Under the pieces are notes generated by a model. It ran no database searches and was not told the origin of the DNA. It saw only the letters and a list, made by a program, of their open reading frames with translations. From NCBI RefSeq assembly GCF_024509525.1, contig NZ_JAMWEM010000013.1:1-37891 (forward strand): a stretch of DNA of 37,891 nucleotides, written 5' to 3'. The stretch is from Streptococcus suis (GTDB lineage Bacteria; Bacillota; Bacilli; Lactobacillales; Streptococcaceae). Positions 14,599 to 25,930 of this stretch are shown piece after piece (position 1 is the first letter of the stretch; the number at the start of each line of letters is the position of its first letter). A program made the position numbers and the translations under genes.

Positions 14599-14641
14599 AT
14601 TCCCAAGTATTTTTCTTATGAACTACTTGGGAATTTTTGTT
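14599..14641 (+). terminator. terminator of the secreted-protein pair
   Basis: ATTCCCAAGTA (14599-14609) pairs perfectly with TACTTGGGAAT (14624-14634), followed by TTTTGTTTT. It isolates the accessory block from plsX. Confidence 0.88.
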
Positions 14642-14696
14642 TTCAGGGATTCGTTTAATCTTACTATTTTCAAGAATAGGAAAAAAGTTGAAATCG

Positions 14697-14705
14697 TGCT
14701 ATAAT
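14697..14705 (+). promoter_or_regulatory. extended -10 promoter of plsX-acpP
   Basis: TGCTATAAT with TG one base upstream of a consensus -10. No -35 at the right spacing; extended -10 promoters do not need one. Confidence 0.65.
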
Positions 14706-14737
14706 ATCTCTAAGACTAAAGTGAAGGAAATAGATAA

Positions 14738-15745
14738 ATGAAACGTATTGCAGTAGATGCTATGGGTGGGGACCACGCCCCTCAGGCAGTGGTAGAAGGT
14801 GTCAATCAAGCCTTGGCTGCCTTTCCAGACATTGACATTCAATTATATGGTGATGAGGCCAAAATCAAGCAGTATTTGACAGCGACAGAGCGTGTCAGCA
14901 TCGTCCATACGACGGAGAAAATCAATTCAGATGATGAGCCTGTCAAGGCGATTCGTCGTAAGAAAGAAGCTTCTATGGTCCTAGCGACCAAGGCTGTCAA
15001 GGATGGTCAGGCAGATGCGGTCTTGTCAGCTGGGAATACAGGAGCTCTGTTGGCAGCGGGTGTCTTTGTGGTTGGTCGTATCAAGCATATCGACCGTCCA
15101 GGTCTTATGTCCACTCTTCCTACTATGGACGGTAAGGGATTTGACATGATGGATTTGGGGGCAAATGCTGAAAATACAGCTCATCACCTCTATCAGTATG
15201 GTATTCTTGGCTCATTTTACGCGGAGCACGTGCGTGGTGTCAAACAACCTCGTGTGGGACTTTTGAACAACGGTACGGAAGATACCAAGGGCACGCCAGT
15301 TCACCAAGAAGCCTATAAACTCTTGGCGGAAGACAAGTCGATCAACTTTATTGGCAATGTGGAGGCGCGTGAGTTGCTCAACAGTGTGGCGGATGTGGTT
15401 GTGACGGATGGTTTCACGGGAAACGCTGTGCTGAAAACCATTGAGGGAACTGCAAAATCCATCGTTGGCCAGTTGACGGGCTCTATCAAAAATGGCGGTC
15501 TGCGTGCTAAATTGGGTGGTTTGTTAGTCAAGCCAACTCTTAAAAAGGCATTGGGGGCTATGGATTATAAAACAGCAGGTGGTGCTGTTTTGCTTGGTCT
15601 GAAAGCACCTGTCATCAAGGCGCACGGATCCAGCGATGCCCAGGCGATTTTCTATACCATCAAGCAGACGCGTTCTATCTTGGAGGCTGGCATTGTTGAA
15701 AAATCGGTGGAGAAATTTTCAGTAGTGGAGGAGAGTCATGACTAG
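14738..15745 (+). CDS. plsX: phosphate acyltransferase PlsX
   Basis: PlsX converts acyl-ACP to acyl-phosphate, the first step of phospholipid synthesis in Gram-positive bacteria. The 335-residue product opens with the family signature [11 protein letters not shown] and carries [12 protein letters not shown] and [20 protein letters not shown] precedes the ATG. Its last codons overlap the start of the adjacent acyl carrier protein gene, the usual plsX-acp pairing in streptococci. Confidence 0.95.
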   Translation: MKRIAVDAMGGDHAPQAVVEGVNQALAAFPDIDIQLYGDEAKIKQYLTATERVSIVHTTEKINSDDEPVKAIRRKKEASMVLATKAVKDGQADAVLSAGNTGALLAAGVFVVGRIKHIDRPGLMSTLPTMDGKGFDMMDLGANAENTAHHLYQYGILGSFYAEHVRGVKQPRVGLLNNGTEDTKGTPVHQEAYKLLAEDKSINFIGNVEARELLNSVADVVVTDGFTGNAVLKTIEGTAKSIVGQLTGSIKNGGLRAKLGGLLVKPTLKKALGAMDYKTAGGAVLLGLKAPVIKAHGSSDAQAIFYTIKQTRSILEAGIVEKSVEKFSVVEESHD

Positions 15746-15986
15746 AGAGCAGGTCTATCAGCGGGTTGTTGAATTGATTCAAGATGAAAAGGGTGAGGAT
15801 TTTAAAGTTCAACCTGAGTCGACTTTGGCTGATAATATTGCAGCGGATTCGGTGGAAATTATGGAATTCGTTTTGACTTTGGAAGATGAGTTTGGTGTCG
15901 ATATTCCAGATGCCGCGATTGAGCGCTTTGAAACCCTGTCTGATATTGTGGATTTTATTTATGAAGAATTACAGAAACGTTCGTAG
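15738..15986 (+). CDS. acpP: acyl carrier protein
   Basis: The 82-residue acidic protein has the phosphopantetheine attachment Ser S38 in [10 protein letters not shown]. It carries acyl chains for PlsX. The motif reads DSVEIME rather than the commoner DSLD. GGAGGAG lies 6 bp before ATG 15738 inside plsX, so the two genes are coupled. As in other streptococci it is probably the second ACP, separate from the one in the fab cluster. Confidence 0.92.
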   Translation: MTREQVYQRVVELIQDEKGEDFKVQPESTLADNIAADSVEIMEFVLTLEDEFGVDIPDAAIERFETLSDIVDFIYEELQKRS

Positions 15987-16005
15987 TTTACGGGCGTTTT
16001 TCTTT
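15976..16005 (+). terminator. acpP terminator
   Basis: AACGTTCGTA (15976-15985), GTT, TACGGGCGTT (15989-15998), two G-U pairs, then TTTCTTTATTTTTTT. The acpP stop codon lies in the stem. Confidence 0.75.
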
Positions 16006-16041
16006 ATTTTTTTATAAAATACCGTTAAATGCTTTTTTACA

Positions 16042-16100
16042 CGAATGTTATGTGATAAAATAAACGAAAAGACTAGAATATTTTATGAAAGGCGAACATT
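16042..16100 (+). promoter_or_regulatory. candidate PurR sites upstream of purC
   Basis: CGAATGTT (16042-16049), CGAAAA (16065-16070) and CGAACATT (16093-16100) each carry the CGAA core of the PurR box (full consensus in lactic acid bacteria AWWWCCGAACWWT). The last lies 3 bp before the purC ATG, next to its ribosome site. No motif set clearly favours one over another. Confidence 0.4.
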
Positions 16101-16103
16101 CTC

Positions 16104-16811
16104 ATGAAAACAGACCTTCTCTATTCAGGAAAAGCCAAAGACATTTACGCTACGGCTGACAGCGACCAGATTGTTGCGGTTTATAAGGATCAGGCAACAG
16201 CTTTTAATGGTGGTAAGAAAGAACAGATTGTGGGCAAGGGCCGGCTCAATAATCTGATTTCGTCCTTAATTTTTGAAAAGTTGAATGAAGCTGGCGTCAA
16301 GACGCATTTTATCAAGCGTTTGTCGGATACGGAGCAGTTGAATAAGAAGGTGGAGATTATTCCTCTCGAGGTGGTTTTGCGAAATGTGACAGCTGGGTCT
16401 TTCTCAAAACGCTTTGGGGTGGAAGAAGGGATTGTATTAGCTACTCCAATCGTGGAATTTTACTATAAAAAAGATGAGTTGGACGATCCTTTTATCAACG
16501 ATGAACATATTGCCTTTCTAGAACTGGCTAGTCAGGACCAAATCGCCTATATCAAGGAAGAAACAAGACGAATCAATGGGTTCTTGAAGGACTTGTTTAC
16601 TCAGATTGGGCTGACTTTGGTGGACTTCAAGCTAGAATTTGGGGTTGACTCGTCTGGTCAGATTTTATTGGCGGATGAGTTTTCTCCTGATAATTGTCGT
16701 TTGTGGGATGCGGATGGCAACCATCTCGACAAGGATGTTTTCCGTCGGGGTCTCGGGGAGTTGACCGAGGTTTACGAGGTCGTATTGGCAAAGTTACAAG
16801 AAGTGAAATAA
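16104..16811 (+). CDS. purC: SAICAR synthetase
   Basis: It joins CAIR and aspartate with ATP to form SAICAR. The 235-residue product has the N-terminal [11 protein letters not shown] motif, [15 protein letters not shown], and the catalytic/ADP site [14 protein letters not shown]. Normal bacterial length. First gene of the purine run, 12 bp before purL, behind the CGAA sites. Confidence 0.95.
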   Translation: MKTDLLYSGKAKDIYATADSDQIVAVYKDQATAFNGGKKEQIVGKGRLNNLISSLIFEKLNEAGVKTHFIKRLSDTEQLNKKVEIIPLEVVLRNVTAGSFSKRFGVEEGIVLATPIVEFYYKKDELDDPFINDEHIAFLELASQDQIAYIKEETRRINGFLKDLFTQIGLTLVDFKLEFGVDSSGQILLADEFSPDNCRLWDADGNHLDKDVFRRGLGELTEVYEVVLAKLQEVK

Positions 16812-16823
16812 GGATTGGAAAAA

Positions 16824-19800
16824 ATGGCGAAGCGGATTTTTGTTGAGAAGAAGGCGGATTTTCAGATTAAGGCGGAGGCTCTTCGTAAGGAGTTGACTCA
16901 TAATTTACAGTTGGCAAGTTTGACGAGTGTACGTCTGGTGCAGGTTTATGATGTCTTCCATCTGGAGGATGACTTGCTGGAGCAAGCTATTAAGCATATC
17001 TTTACCGAGCAGGTGACGGACAAGGTCTTGTCGGAAGCTGAGCTTGATTTGGAGGAGGTTGCTTATTTTGCGATTGAGGCTCTTCCTGGGCAGTTTGACC
17101 AGCGGGCTGCCAGCAGTCAGGAGGCCCTTCTCTTATTGGGCAGTCGTCAGGAGGTGCGTGTCAATACTGGTCAGCTCTATATCTTGAACGGAAATGTCAG
17201 CACAGAAGAATTAGCTACCATCAAGAATTATTTGCTGAATCCTGTGGATTCGCGATTTAAGGATATGGATGCTCCTTTGGTGGCTCAGGAGTTTTCGGTT
17301 TCGGATGCGACCATTCCGACCTTGGACTTTTTTGCAAGCTATGGGGCAGAGGAATTTGCGTCTTACAAGCGTGAGGCTGGTTTGGCTATGGAAGTGGAAG
17401 ACCTGCTCTTTATTCAGGATTATTTCAAGTCAATTGGTCGAGTGCCAACTGAGACAGAACTCAAGGTCTTAGATACTTACTGGAGTGACCACTGCCGTCA
17501 TACGACTTTTGAAACGGAACTCAAGTCTATTGACTTTTCAGCTTCAAAATTCCACAAGCAATTGCAGGCGACTTATGACAAGTATTTGGCTATGCGAACA
17601 GAGTTGGGTCGGACAGACAAGCCACAGACGCTTATGGATATGGCAACCATTTTTGGTCGCTATGAGCGGGCCAACGGTCGTTTGGATGATATGGAAGTGT
17701 CGGATGAAATCAATGCCTGCTCGGTGGAAATTGAAGTGGATGTGGACGGCGTGAAAGAGCCATGGCTCCTCATGTTCAAGAATGAAACCCATAACCACCC
17801 TACAGAAATCGAGCCTTTTGGTGGTGCCGCAACCTGTATCGGTGGAGCCATTCGTGATCCTTTGTCAGGTCGTTCCTATGTTTATCAGGCCATGCGAATT
17901 TCAGGTGCGGGTGATATTACCCAGCCTCTGACGGCTACTCGTCCAGGGAAATTGCCACAGCAAATCATTTCAAAAACAGCGGCACATGGTTATTCTTCAT
18001 ACGGAAACCAAATCGGTTTGGCAACCACCTATGTGCGTGAATATTTCCACCCAGGCTTTGTCGCAAAACGTATGGAATTAGGTGCCGTGGTTGGTGCTGC
18101 TCCTAAGGAAAATGTGGTTCGTGAAAAACCAGTCGCAGGAGATGTGGTCATCTTACTGGGAGGCAAAACAGGTCGAGATGGTATCGGTGGGGCAACAGGC
18201 TCGTCTAAAGTACAGACAGTTGAGTCTGTCGAAACGGCTGGTGCGGAAGTCCAAAAAGGAAATGCTATTGAAGAACGTAAAATCCAACGCTTGTTCCGTA
18301 ATGGTGACGTGACTCGCTTGATTAAAAAATCCAATGACTTTGGTGCAGGTGGTGTCTGCGTAGCTATTGGTGAGCTGGCAGACGGTCTTGAAATCGATTT
18401 GGATAAAGTTCCACTCAAGTATGCAGGCTTGAACGGAACGGAAATTGCCATTTCTGAATCACAAGAGCGGATGAGCGTCGTTGTCCGTCCTCAAGATGTC
18501 GATACCTTCATCGCAGCCTGCCGTCAGGAAAATATCCATGCGGTTGTTGTAGCCAAAGTGACTGAAAAACCAAATCTAGTCATGACTTGGAATGGCCAAA
18601 CGATTGTTGATTTGGAACGTTCTTTCCTTGATACAAATGGTGTTCGTGTAGTAGTTGATGCAAAAGTAGTTGACAATGCTGTCAACTTGCCGGAAACACG
18701 TACAACATCTGCTGAAACGCTACAAGAGGACTTGAAAGACCTTCTATCAGACCTCAACCATGCTAGTCAAAAAGGTTTGCAGACCATTTTCGACTCATCT
18801 GTTGGTCGTTCAACCGTCAATCACCCTCTCGGAGGTCGTCACCAATTGACACCGACAGAAAGTTCGGTGCAGAAACTACCTGTCCAACACGGTGTGACGA
18901 CGACGGCTTCTGTCATGGCTCAGGGCTATCATCCTTACCTAGCAGACTGGTCACCTTACCACGGAGCTGCCTATGCGGTCATTGAAGCGACAGCTCGCTT
19001 GGTGGCAACAGGGGCTAACTGGTCCAAGGCTCGCTTTTCTTATCAGGAATATTTTCAGCGAATGGACAAGCAAGCAGAGCGTTTTGGTCAGCCAGTAGCG
19101 GCTCTGCTTGGTTCTATCGAGGCTCAGATTCAGCTTGGTTTGCCGTCTATCGGTGGCAAGGATTCCATGTCAGGTACCTTTGAGGACTTGACTGTTCCGC
19201 CGACCCTGGTTGCCTTTGGTGTGACAACGGCAGACAGTCGCAAGGTTCTATCACCTGAGTTCAAGGCGGCTGGCGAGCATATTTACTACTTACCAGGTCA
19301 GATTTTGTCAGAAGACATTGATTTTGCCTTGATCAAGTCTAATTTTGAGACTTTTGAAAAATGGCAGAGCGATTATGTGATTACGGCTGCTAGTGCAGTC
19401 AAGTACGGAGGTGTTCTAGAAAGTCTAGCCCTCATGTCCTTTGGTAACCAGTTTGGTGCAGAAGTCGAGTTGGCGGAGCTTGAAACTAGCCTAACAGGCC
19501 AGCTAGGTGGCTTTGTCTTCACATCGAAAGAAGACATTCCAGATGCTGTGAAAATCGGTCAAACCACTACAGACTTTACACTGGTTGTCAATGGTGTCAA
19601 CCTTGCTGGACAGGACTTGCAAGTAGCTTTTGAGGGCAAACTAGAAGAAGTTTACCCAACAGAATTTGAACAGGCTACAGACTTACAGGATGTTCCTGCA
19701 ATTACCAGTTCAGCAGTTATACAAGACAAGGAAAGAGTTGAAGTACCTGTGGTTTACATTCCAGTTTTTCCAGGTACCAACTCAGAATATGATTCTGCCA

Positions 19801-20543
19801 AGGCCTTTGAACAGGCTGGTGCCAAGGTTAATCTGGTGCCATTCGTGACCTTGGATGCAGAGAGCATTGAAAACTCGGTTGAAACTATGGTTGACAATAT
19901 TACCAAGGCCAATATTCTTTTCTTCGCAGGTGGATTTTCAGCTGCGGATGAGCCAGACGGGTCTGCCAAGTTTATCGTGACCATCTTACGAAACGCCAAG
20001 GTCCGCTCTGCTATTGACAGCTTCATCGAAAAAGGTGGCCTCATCATCGGTATCTGTAATGGCTTCCAGGCCCTTGTCAAATCGGGCTTGCTGCCGTATG
20101 GAAACTTTGAGGAGGCAGGGGAAAACAGTCCGACCCTCTTCTACAACGATGCCAACCAACACGTTGCTAAAATGGTGGAAACGCGGATTGCCAATGTCAA
20201 CTCACCGTGGTTGGCAGGTGTCCAAGTCGGTGACATTCACGCTATTCCAGTTTCACACGGGGAAGGAAAATTTGTCGTGACGGATGAAGAATTCGCTGTC
20301 TTACGGGATAATGGTCAGATTTTCAGTCAGTACGTTGACTTTACAGGCCAGCCAAGTATGGATTCTAAGTACAATCCAAATGGTTCTAGCCATGCCATTG
20401 AGGGGATTACCAGTCGCAACGGTCAGATTATCGGGAAAATGGGGCATTCGGAGCGTTACGAGGACGGTCTTTTCCAAAACATTCCAGGTAAGAAAGACCA
20501 AGAGCTCTTTGTTTCAGCGGTTCGCTATTTTACAGGAAAATAA
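16824..20543 (+). CDS. purL: FGAM synthase, large fused PurL type
   Basis: It converts FGAR to FGAM with glutamine and ATP. The 1239-residue protein carries both the synthase domains and a C-terminal glutamine amidotransferase, so no separate purQ or purS is needed. Visible marks: [51 protein letters not shown], and the amidotransferase [10 protein letters not shown] with catalytic C1078 in GICNGFQ and His in [10 protein letters not shown] chose ATG 16824 because AAGGA lies about 9 bp upstream; an in-frame TTG at 16815 is less likely. Streptococci normally have this long form. Confidence 0.96.
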   Translation: MAKRIFVEKKADFQIKAEALRKELTHNLQLASLTSVRLVQVYDVFHLEDDLLEQAIKHIFTEQVTDKVLSEAELDLEEVAYFAIEALPGQFDQRAASSQEALLLLGSRQEVRVNTGQLYILNGNVSTEELATIKNYLLNPVDSRFKDMDAPLVAQEFSVSDATIPTLDFFASYGAEEFASYKREAGLAMEVEDLLFIQDYFKSIGRVPTETELKVLDTYWSDHCRHTTFETELKSIDFSASKFHKQLQATYDKYLAMRTELGRTDKPQTLMDMATIFGRYERANGRLDDMEVSDEINACSVEIEVDVDGVKEPWLLMFKNETHNHPTEIEPFGGAATCIGGAIRDPLSGRSYVYQAMRISGAGDITQPLTATRPGKLPQQIISKTAAHGYSSYGNQIGLATTYVREYFHPGFVAKRMELGAVVGAAPKENVVREKPVAGDVVILLGGKTGRDGIGGATGSSKVQTVESVETAGAEVQKGNAIEERKIQRLFRNGDVTRLIKKSNDFGAGGVCVAIGELADGLEIDLDKVPLKYAGLNGTEIAISESQERMSVVVRPQDVDTFIAACRQENIHAVVVAKVTEKPNLVMTWNGQTIVDLERSFLDTNGVRVVVDAKVVDNAVNLPETRTTSAETLQEDLKDLLSDLNHASQKGLQTIFDSSVGRSTVNHPLGGRHQLTPTESSVQKLPVQHGVTTTASVMAQGYHPYLADWSPYHGAAYAVIEATARLVATGANWSKARFSYQEYFQRMDKQAERFGQPVAALLGSIEAQIQLGLPSIGGKDSMSGTFEDLTVPPTLVAFGVTTADSRKVLSPEFKAAGEHIYYLPGQILSEDIDFALIKSNFETFEKWQSDYVITAASAVKYGGVLESLALMSFGNQFGAEVELAELETSLTGQLGGFVFTSKEDIPDAVKIGQTTTDFTLVVNGVNLAGQDLQVAFEGKLEEVYPTEFEQATDLQDVPAITSSAVIQDKERVEVPVVYIPVFPGTNSEYDSAKAFEQAGAKVNLVPFVTLDAESIENSVETMVDNITKANILFFAGGFSAADEPDGSAKFIVTILRNAKVRSAIDSFIEKGGLIIGICNGFQALVKSGLLPYGNFEEAGENSPTLFYNDANQHVAKMVETRIANVNSPWLAGVQVGDIHAIPVSHGEGKFVVTDEEFAVLRDNGQIFSQYVDFTGQPSMDSKYNPNGSSHAIEGITSRNGQIIGKMGHSERYEDGLFQNIPGKKDQELFVSAVRYFTGK

Positions 20544-20545
20544 AT

Positions 20546-22000
20546 ATGACATACGAAGTTAAATCACTCAATGAAGAATGTGGTGTTTTCGGTATTTGGG
20601 GACACCCACAAGCTGCTCAGGTTACCTATTTTGGTCTGCACAGTTTGCAGCACCGTGGACAAGAAGGGGCAGGGATTTTAGCCAACGATGGTGGGCATTT
20701 ACGTCGCCATCGCGGAACAGGCCTGATTGCAGAAGTCTTTAAAAATCCAGCGGATTTAGAGGTTCTGAAAGGAAATGCTGCCATTGGCCATGTCCGCTAT
20801 GCAACTTCTGGCTCTGCTTCTATCAATAATATCCAGCCCTTCCTATTTGATTTTGCAGATATGCAGGTGGGTTTGGCACACAATGGGAATTTGACCAACG
20901 CGGTCAGTTTGAAGGCTGAACTTGAAAAAAATGGTTCCATTTTCTCTTCTTCTTCCGATACAGAAATCCTCATGCATTTGATTCGCCGTAGTCACAATCC
21001 GGATTTCATAGGAAAAATTAAGGAAGCTCTTAACACTGTCAAGGGTGGCTTTGCATACTTGATTATGTTGGAAGACAAATTGGTTGCAGCTCTGGATCCA
21101 AATGGCTTCCGCCCCTTATCGATTGGTCGGATGAAAAATGGAGCTTGGGTAGTGGCTAGCGAAACCTGTGCTTTTGAAGTAGTGGGGGCTGAATGGGTCC
21201 GCGATGTCTTACCTGGAGAACTAGTAATCATCGATGATGCCGGAGTACACTACGATACCTACACAACGGATACGCAGCTGGCAGTTTGCTCCATGGAGTA
21301 TGTTTACTTTGCTCGCCCAGATTCGGTTATTCATGGTATCAATGTCCATACAGCTAGAAAAAATATGGGTCGTCGATTGGCACAGGAGTTCAAACATGAG
21401 GCAGACATTGTGGTTGGTGTGCCAAACTCCTCTCTCTCCGCAGCCAGTGGATTCTCAGAAGAATCCGGTCTGCCCAATGAAATGGGGTTGATAAAAAATC
21501 AGTATACCCAGCGGACATTTATCCAACCGACTCAGGAGCTTCGCGAACAAGGTGTTCGGATGAAATTGTCAGCCGTTTCTAGCATTGTAAAGGGTAAACG
21601 AGTAGTTATGGTTGATGATTCCATTGTTCGTGGCACGACCAGCCGTCGCATCGTTCAGCTATTGAGAGAAGCAGGAGCAGCGGAAGTTCATGTAGCTATT
21701 GGAAGTCCTGAACTCAAGTACCCTTGTTTCTATGGTATTGACATTCAGACCCGTCGAGAGCTGATTTCAGCCAATCATACGGTTGAAGAAGTCTGTGAGA
21801 TTATCGGAGCTGACAGTCTGACCTACCTTTCTCTTGAAGGGATGATTGAGGCCATTGGTATCGACACCGATGCTCCAAAAGGCGGACTCTGTGTGGCCTA
21901 TTTTGACGGCGAATACCCAACCCCTCTCTATGATTACGAGGATGAATATCTCCGTAGTTTAGAAGAGAAAACGAGTTTTTATATCGACAATGTCAAGTGA
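20546..22000 (+). CDS. purF: amidophosphoribosyltransferase
   Basis: It commits PRPP to purine synthesis using glutamine. The 484-residue product has an 11-residue propeptide that should be cut before the catalytic Cys C12 in [11 protein letters not shown], the amidotransferase domain with GHVRYATSG, and the PRPP-binding signature [13 protein letters not shown] at about 352-364. It starts 2 bp after the purL stop and lacks a strong ribosome site, suggesting coupling. Confidence 0.96.
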   Translation: MTYEVKSLNEECGVFGIWGHPQAAQVTYFGLHSLQHRGQEGAGILANDGGHLRRHRGTGLIAEVFKNPADLEVLKGNAAIGHVRYATSGSASINNIQPFLFDFADMQVGLAHNGNLTNAVSLKAELEKNGSIFSSSSDTEILMHLIRRSHNPDFIGKIKEALNTVKGGFAYLIMLEDKLVAALDPNGFRPLSIGRMKNGAWVVASETCAFEVVGAEWVRDVLPGELVIIDDAGVHYDTYTTDTQLAVCSMEYVYFARPDSVIHGINVHTARKNMGRRLAQEFKHEADIVVGVPNSSLSAASGFSEESGLPNEMGLIKNQYTQRTFIQPTQELREQGVRMKLSAVSSIVKGKRVVMVDDSIVRGTTSRRIVQLLREAGAAEVHVAIGSPELKYPCFYGIDIQTRRELISANHTVEEVCEIIGADSLTYLSLEGMIEAIGIDTDAPKGGLCVAYFDGEYPTPLYDYEDEYLRSLEEKTSFYIDNVK

Positions 22001-22033
22001 TGACAGACCTGTAAATGTTTGAAAGGAAAAACA

Positions 22034-23056
22034 ATGACAAATAAAAATGCTTATGCCCAATCAGGTGTTGACGTCGAAGCAGGATATGAAGTTGTTGAGC
22101 GGATTAAGAAACACGTAGCTCGGACAGAACGCTTGGGTGTTATGGGAGCTCTCGGTGGTTTTGGCGGTATGTTTGACCTGACCAAACTGGATGTCAAAGA
22201 GCCAGTTTTGGTATCGGGGACAGACGGCGTCGGTACCAAGCTTATGTTGGCCATTCAGTATGACAAGCACGATACAATCGGGCAGGATTGCGTAGCTATG
22301 TGTGTCAACGACATCATCGCTGCGGGTGCGGAGCCACTTTACTTCCTAGACTACATCGCGACAGGAAAAAATGAGCCAGCCAAGCTAGAGCAGGTTGTGG
22401 CCGGTGTGGCAGAAGGTTGTGTCCAAGCTGGTTGTGGATTGATTGGCGGTGAAACAGCTGAGATGCCTGGCATGTACGGAGAGGATGACTATGATCTAGC
22501 TGGCTTTGCCGTCGGTATTGCGGAGAAGTCTCAGATTATTGACGGCAGTAAGGTCCAGGAAGGCGACATTCTTCTTGGTTTGGCCTCAAGCGGTATCCAC
22601 TCCAACGGTTATTCCCTTGTCCGTCGTGTTTTTGCAGATGTTTCTGGCGACGCTCTGTTGCCAGAGCTCAATGGCAGAGCTCTGAAGGATGTTCTCTTAG
22701 AGCCGACCCGTATCTATGTCCAGCAGGTATTGCCTCTGGTAAAAGCAGGCCTGGTCAACGGCATTGCCCATATCACAGGCGGCGGTTTCATCGAAAATGT
22801 ACCTCGTATGTTTGCGGACAACCTTGCAGCTGAAATTGAAGAAGATAAGATTCCTGTCCTTCCAATATTTACGGCCCTTGAAAAATACGGCCAAATCAAA
22901 CACGAAGAAATGTTTGAAATCTTCAATATGGGTATCGGTTTGGTATTGGCTGTCAGTCCAGACAAGGTTGACAGTGCCTGTCAACTAGTTGACGAGGAAG
23001 TTTACACTATTGGTCGCATCATCGCCAAGGAAGACAAGAGTGTGGTCATCAAATGA
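22034..23056 (+). CDS. purM: AIR synthetase
   Basis: It cyclises FGAM to AIR with ATP. The 340-residue product has the family motifs [34 protein letters not shown] and [15 protein letters not shown] chose ATG 22034 because GAAAGGA lies 6-7 bp upstream; an in-frame TTG at 22019 would lose that. The stop overlaps purN (ATGA). Confidence 0.95.
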   Translation: MTNKNAYAQSGVDVEAGYEVVERIKKHVARTERLGVMGALGGFGGMFDLTKLDVKEPVLVSGTDGVGTKLMLAIQYDKHDTIGQDCVAMCVNDIIAAGAEPLYFLDYIATGKNEPAKLEQVVAGVAEGCVQAGCGLIGGETAEMPGMYGEDDYDLAGFAVGIAEKSQIIDGSKVQEGDILLGLASSGIHSNGYSLVRRVFADVSGDALLPELNGRALKDVLLEPTRIYVQQVLPLVKAGLVNGIAHITGGGFIENVPRMFADNLAAEIEEDKIPVLPIFTALEKYGQIKHEEMFEIFNMGIGLVLAVSPDKVDSACQLVDEEVYTIGRIIAKEDKSVVIK

Positions 23057-23604
23057 AACGAATAGCAGTGTTTGCATCAGGCAACGGCTCCAATTTCCAA
23101 GTCATCGCAGAGCAGTTTGAAGTAGCATTCGTCTTTTCAGACCACAGAAACGCCTATGTCCTGGAACGGGCTGAAAAACTTGGTGTGCCAGCCTTTACTT
23201 TTGAATTAAAAGAGTTCGCCGATAAGCAGGCTTACGAAGAAGCCCTCATCCAACTCTTAGATCAGCACCAGATTGATTTGGTGGTATTGGCAGGCTATAT
23301 GAAGATTGTAGGACCAACTCTGCTGGCTCAGTACGAAGGTCGTATCATTAATATCCACCCAGCCTATTTGCCGGAATTTCCAGGTGCTCACGGGATTGAA
23401 GACGCTTGGAATGCAGGTGTGGCAGAAAGTGGCGTGACAGTCCACTGGGTGGATAGTGGTATTGACACAGGACAAATTATTCAGCAAGTTCGAGTGCCTA
23501 GACTAGCCGATGACACCTTGGAAACCTTTGAAGCAAGAATACATGAAGCGGAGTACCAACTCTATCCAGCAGTTTTGGAGGAGTTGGGGGTAGTGAGGAG
23601 ATAG
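23053..23604 (+). CDS. purN: GAR transformylase PurN
   Basis: It transfers formyl from 10-formyl-THF to GAR. The 183-residue product has [10 protein letters not shown] at the N terminus and the catalytic [15 protein letters not shown] with the later [11 protein letters not shown] motif. It is coupled to purM by a four-base overlap, and is followed 2 bp later by a non-purine gene. Confidence 0.95.
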   Translation: MKRIAVFASGNGSNFQVIAEQFEVAFVFSDHRNAYVLERAEKLGVPAFTFELKEFADKQAYEEALIQLLDQHQIDLVVLAGYMKIVGPTLLAQYEGRIINIHPAYLPEFPGAHGIEDAWNAGVAESGVTVHWVDSGIDTGQIIQQVRVPRLADDTLETFEARIHEAEYQLYPAVLEELGVVRR

Positions 23605-23606
23605 AG

Positions 23607-24314
23607 ATGGGATTATTTGATTTTTTCAAGAAAAAAAGCAACCAGGACAATGATAGCTCTTCTGATGTAGAAGATAACAGTATCGAACTAGAAAATGACG
23701 ATAGTGCTCTAGGTTGGGATGCTATCACAGAAGAGTTTGAACGTATCTACCCAGAGCAACAAGATCCTAAGCATTATGGAACGCTGATTAAATACTTCAT
23801 GGGAGGTCCGAATCCCCTAGATGGTATTAGTGTCTATGATGCCGGAGAGTTTTGGCATTTTATCAGTTATGGCTTAACGGAGCTATATGCCAAAGAGAGC
23901 GAAGATTTGGAGTATAGCGGCTTTGGCTTTGAGTTTACGTTCAAGTTGAAAAAATCTGATGGAGATGACGAAGAAGAAATTTTGTCTGTTTGTGGTAATT
24001 TACAGAAATTAGCTAGGTATGTTTTTGAGTCGGGAAATGTTATCGGGCCAACGGAATATATCTATACGCGTCAAGAGGAAGGGATAGATGCTAAGCAAAT
24101 GTCTAAGTTGACAGGTTTTATTACAGCAAGTGACGACCTTGTTTCTACAATCTCTACCCCCTACGGTCAAGTTTCGTTCATCACTCTAATCGGAGCTACA
24201 GATGCAGAATTAAAAGCAATCTATGAAAGTGACAATAGTAGAGAGCTGATAAAGGAACTTCAAATGAAACTAGGGAGTCAGCTAACAGACTATCACCGCG
24301 AGTCACTCATTTAG
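23607..24314 (+). CDS. SUFU-domain protein
   Basis: A 235-residue acidic protein with the SUFU pattern: GWDAITEEFERIYPEQ, YFMGGPNPLDGISVYD, FWHFISYGLTELY and FGFEFTFKL. In bacteria this fold occurs often as immunity proteins of polymorphic toxins and as lone genes of unknown role. No toxin gene is nearby. An acidic linker (about 14-35) separates an N-terminal GLFDFFKKK stretch from the domain. It sits between purN and purH inside the purine run with a GAGGAG site, so it is probably co-transcribed with purine genes. Confidence 0.82.
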   Translation: MGLFDFFKKKSNQDNDSSSDVEDNSIELENDDSALGWDAITEEFERIYPEQQDPKHYGTLIKYFMGGPNPLDGISVYDAGEFWHFISYGLTELYAKESEDLEYSGFGFEFTFKLKKSDGDDEEEILSVCGNLQKLARYVFESGNVIGPTEYIYTRQEEGIDAKQMSKLTGFITASDDLVSTISTPYGQVSFITLIGATDAELKAIYESDNSRELIKELQMKLGSQLTDYHRESLI

Positions 24315-24344
24315 AATAAGTATAGTTAAATGATAGGAGAGATC

Positions 24345-25892
24345 ATGACAAAACGTGCGTTAATTAGCGTATCAGATAAAGCAGGCATCGTAGAATTTGC
24401 CCAAGAATTGACCAAGCTTGGTTGGGAGATTATCTCGACAGGAGGCACAAAAGTTGCCTTGGATCAGGCTGGAGTGACTACTATTGCCATTGATGATGTG
24501 ACCGGTTTTCCTGAGATGATGGACGGCCGTGTCAAGACCCTGCACCCCAAAATTCACGGAGGCTTGTTGGCTCGTCGGGATTTGGACAGTCACCTGCAAG
24601 CAGCTAAGGACCACGAAATTGGCTTGATTGACTTGGTAGTGGTCAACCTCTATCCCTTCAAAGAGACCATTTTGCGTCCAGATGTGACCTATGACTTGGC
24701 GGTGGAGAACATCGACATAGGCGGACCGTCTATGCTTCGTTCAGCAGCTAAAAACCACGCCAGTGTAACGGTTGTGGTAGACCCGGAAGATTATCCGACG
24801 GTTTTAGGGGAAATAGCAGAGCAGGGGGAAACTAGCTATGCAACACGTCAGCGATTGGCTGCAAAGGTATTCCGTCATACTGCAGCCTACGACGCCCTTA
24901 TTGCAGCCTACTTTACCAAGCAAGTCGGCGAAGATAAGCCTGAAAAATTAACTATTACTTATGACCTCAATCAACCTATGCGCTATGGAGAAAATCCACA
25001 ACAGAATGCGGATTTCTATCAAAATGCCCTTCCGACAGATTATTCGATTGCAGCTGCTAAACAGCTAAACGGTAAGGAATTGTCCTTCAATAATATTCGA
25101 GATGCGGATGCGGCTATCCGTATTATTCGTGATTTCAAGGACCGTCCAACTGTTGTGGCTCTCAAACACATGAACCCTTGTGGTATCGGGCAGGCAGAGA
25201 CTATTGAGCAGGCTTGGGATTATGCTTATGAGGCTGATCCAGTATCGATTTTCGGAGGCATCGTCGTGCTGAACAGGGAAGTGGATGCTGCGACGGCTGA
25301 AAAGATGCACCCGATTTTCTTAGAAATCATCATCGCACCGAGTTACTCGGCAGAAGCGTTAGCTATTTTGATCAATAAAAAGAAAAATCTTCGGATTTTG
25401 GAATTGGCCTTTGACGCACAGGATGCAAGCGAAGTGGAAAAAGAGTTCACAGGCGTTGTCGGCGGGCTCTTGGTGCAGGATCAGGACGTGGTGGTGGAAA
25501 GCCCAGCGGACTGGCAGGTAGTGACCGAGCGTCAACCGTCCGAGCAAGAGTGGGCGGCCATGGAGTTCGCTTGGAAGTCCTCCAAGTATGTCAAGTCCAA
25601 CGGCATTATCATCACCAATGACAAGATGACCTTGGGCGTGGGGCCGGGACAAACCAACCGTGTGGCGTCCGTCCGCATCGCTATTGAGCAAGCCAAGGAT
25701 CGTTTAGAGGGAGCCGTTTTGGCGTCGGATGCCTTCTTCCCATTTGCTGATAACGTGGAAGAAATTGCAGCGGCAGGAATCAAGGCCATTATCCAACCAG
25801 GAGGATCCGTCCGGGACCAAGACTCCATTGACATGGCCAACAAGTACGGCTTGACCATGGTCTTTACGGGAGTAAGACATTTTAGACATTAA
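24345..25892 (+). CDS. purH: bifunctional AICAR transformylase/IMP cyclohydrolase
   Basis: It does the last two steps to IMP. The 515-residue product has the N-terminal cyclohydrolase domain ([42 protein letters not shown]) and the C-terminal transformylase domain with the KH motif in [11 protein letters not shown] and [15 protein letters not shown] 24345 follows AGGAGAG; an in-frame ATG at 24330 has no good site. From about 25430 the codon use becomes visibly richer in G/C than the first half. A shared terminator follows. Confidence 0.95.
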   Translation: MTKRALISVSDKAGIVEFAQELTKLGWEIISTGGTKVALDQAGVTTIAIDDVTGFPEMMDGRVKTLHPKIHGGLLARRDLDSHLQAAKDHEIGLIDLVVVNLYPFKETILRPDVTYDLAVENIDIGGPSMLRSAAKNHASVTVVVDPEDYPTVLGEIAEQGETSYATRQRLAAKVFRHTAAYDALIAAYFTKQVGEDKPEKLTITYDLNQPMRYGENPQQNADFYQNALPTDYSIAAAKQLNGKELSFNNIRDADAAIRIIRDFKDRPTVVALKHMNPCGIGQAETIEQAWDYAYEADPVSIFGGIVVLNREVDAATAEKMHPIFLEIIIAPSYSAEALAILINKKKNLRILELAFDAQDASEVEKEFTGVVGGLLVQDQDVVVESPADWQVVTERQPSEQEWAAMEFAWKSSKYVKSNGIIITNDKMTLGVGPGQTNRVASVRIAIEQAKDRLEGAVLASDAFFPFADNVEEIAAAGIKAIIQPGGSVRDQDSIDMANKYGLTMVFTGVRHFRH

Positions 25893-25900
25893 TACAGATG

Positions 25901-25929
25901 AAAACCCCAGCAACAATGCTGAGGTTTTT
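25901..25929. terminator. bidirectional terminator between purH and the convergent CHAP gene
   Basis: AAAACCCCAGCA (25901-25912), ACAA, TGCTGAGGTTTT (25917-25928) with one C-A mismatch and T/A tracts on both sides. Confidence 0.85.
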
Positions 25930-25930
25930 C

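Noticed and set aside
16005..16103. Possible purine riboswitch before purC
   Set aside because: The leader is too short and lacks the conserved junction core; CGAA sites point to PurR instead.
17544..20501. Many minus-strand and off-frame open frames inside purL
   Set aside because: They mirror a long, well-supported gene and show no family pattern or ribosome site.
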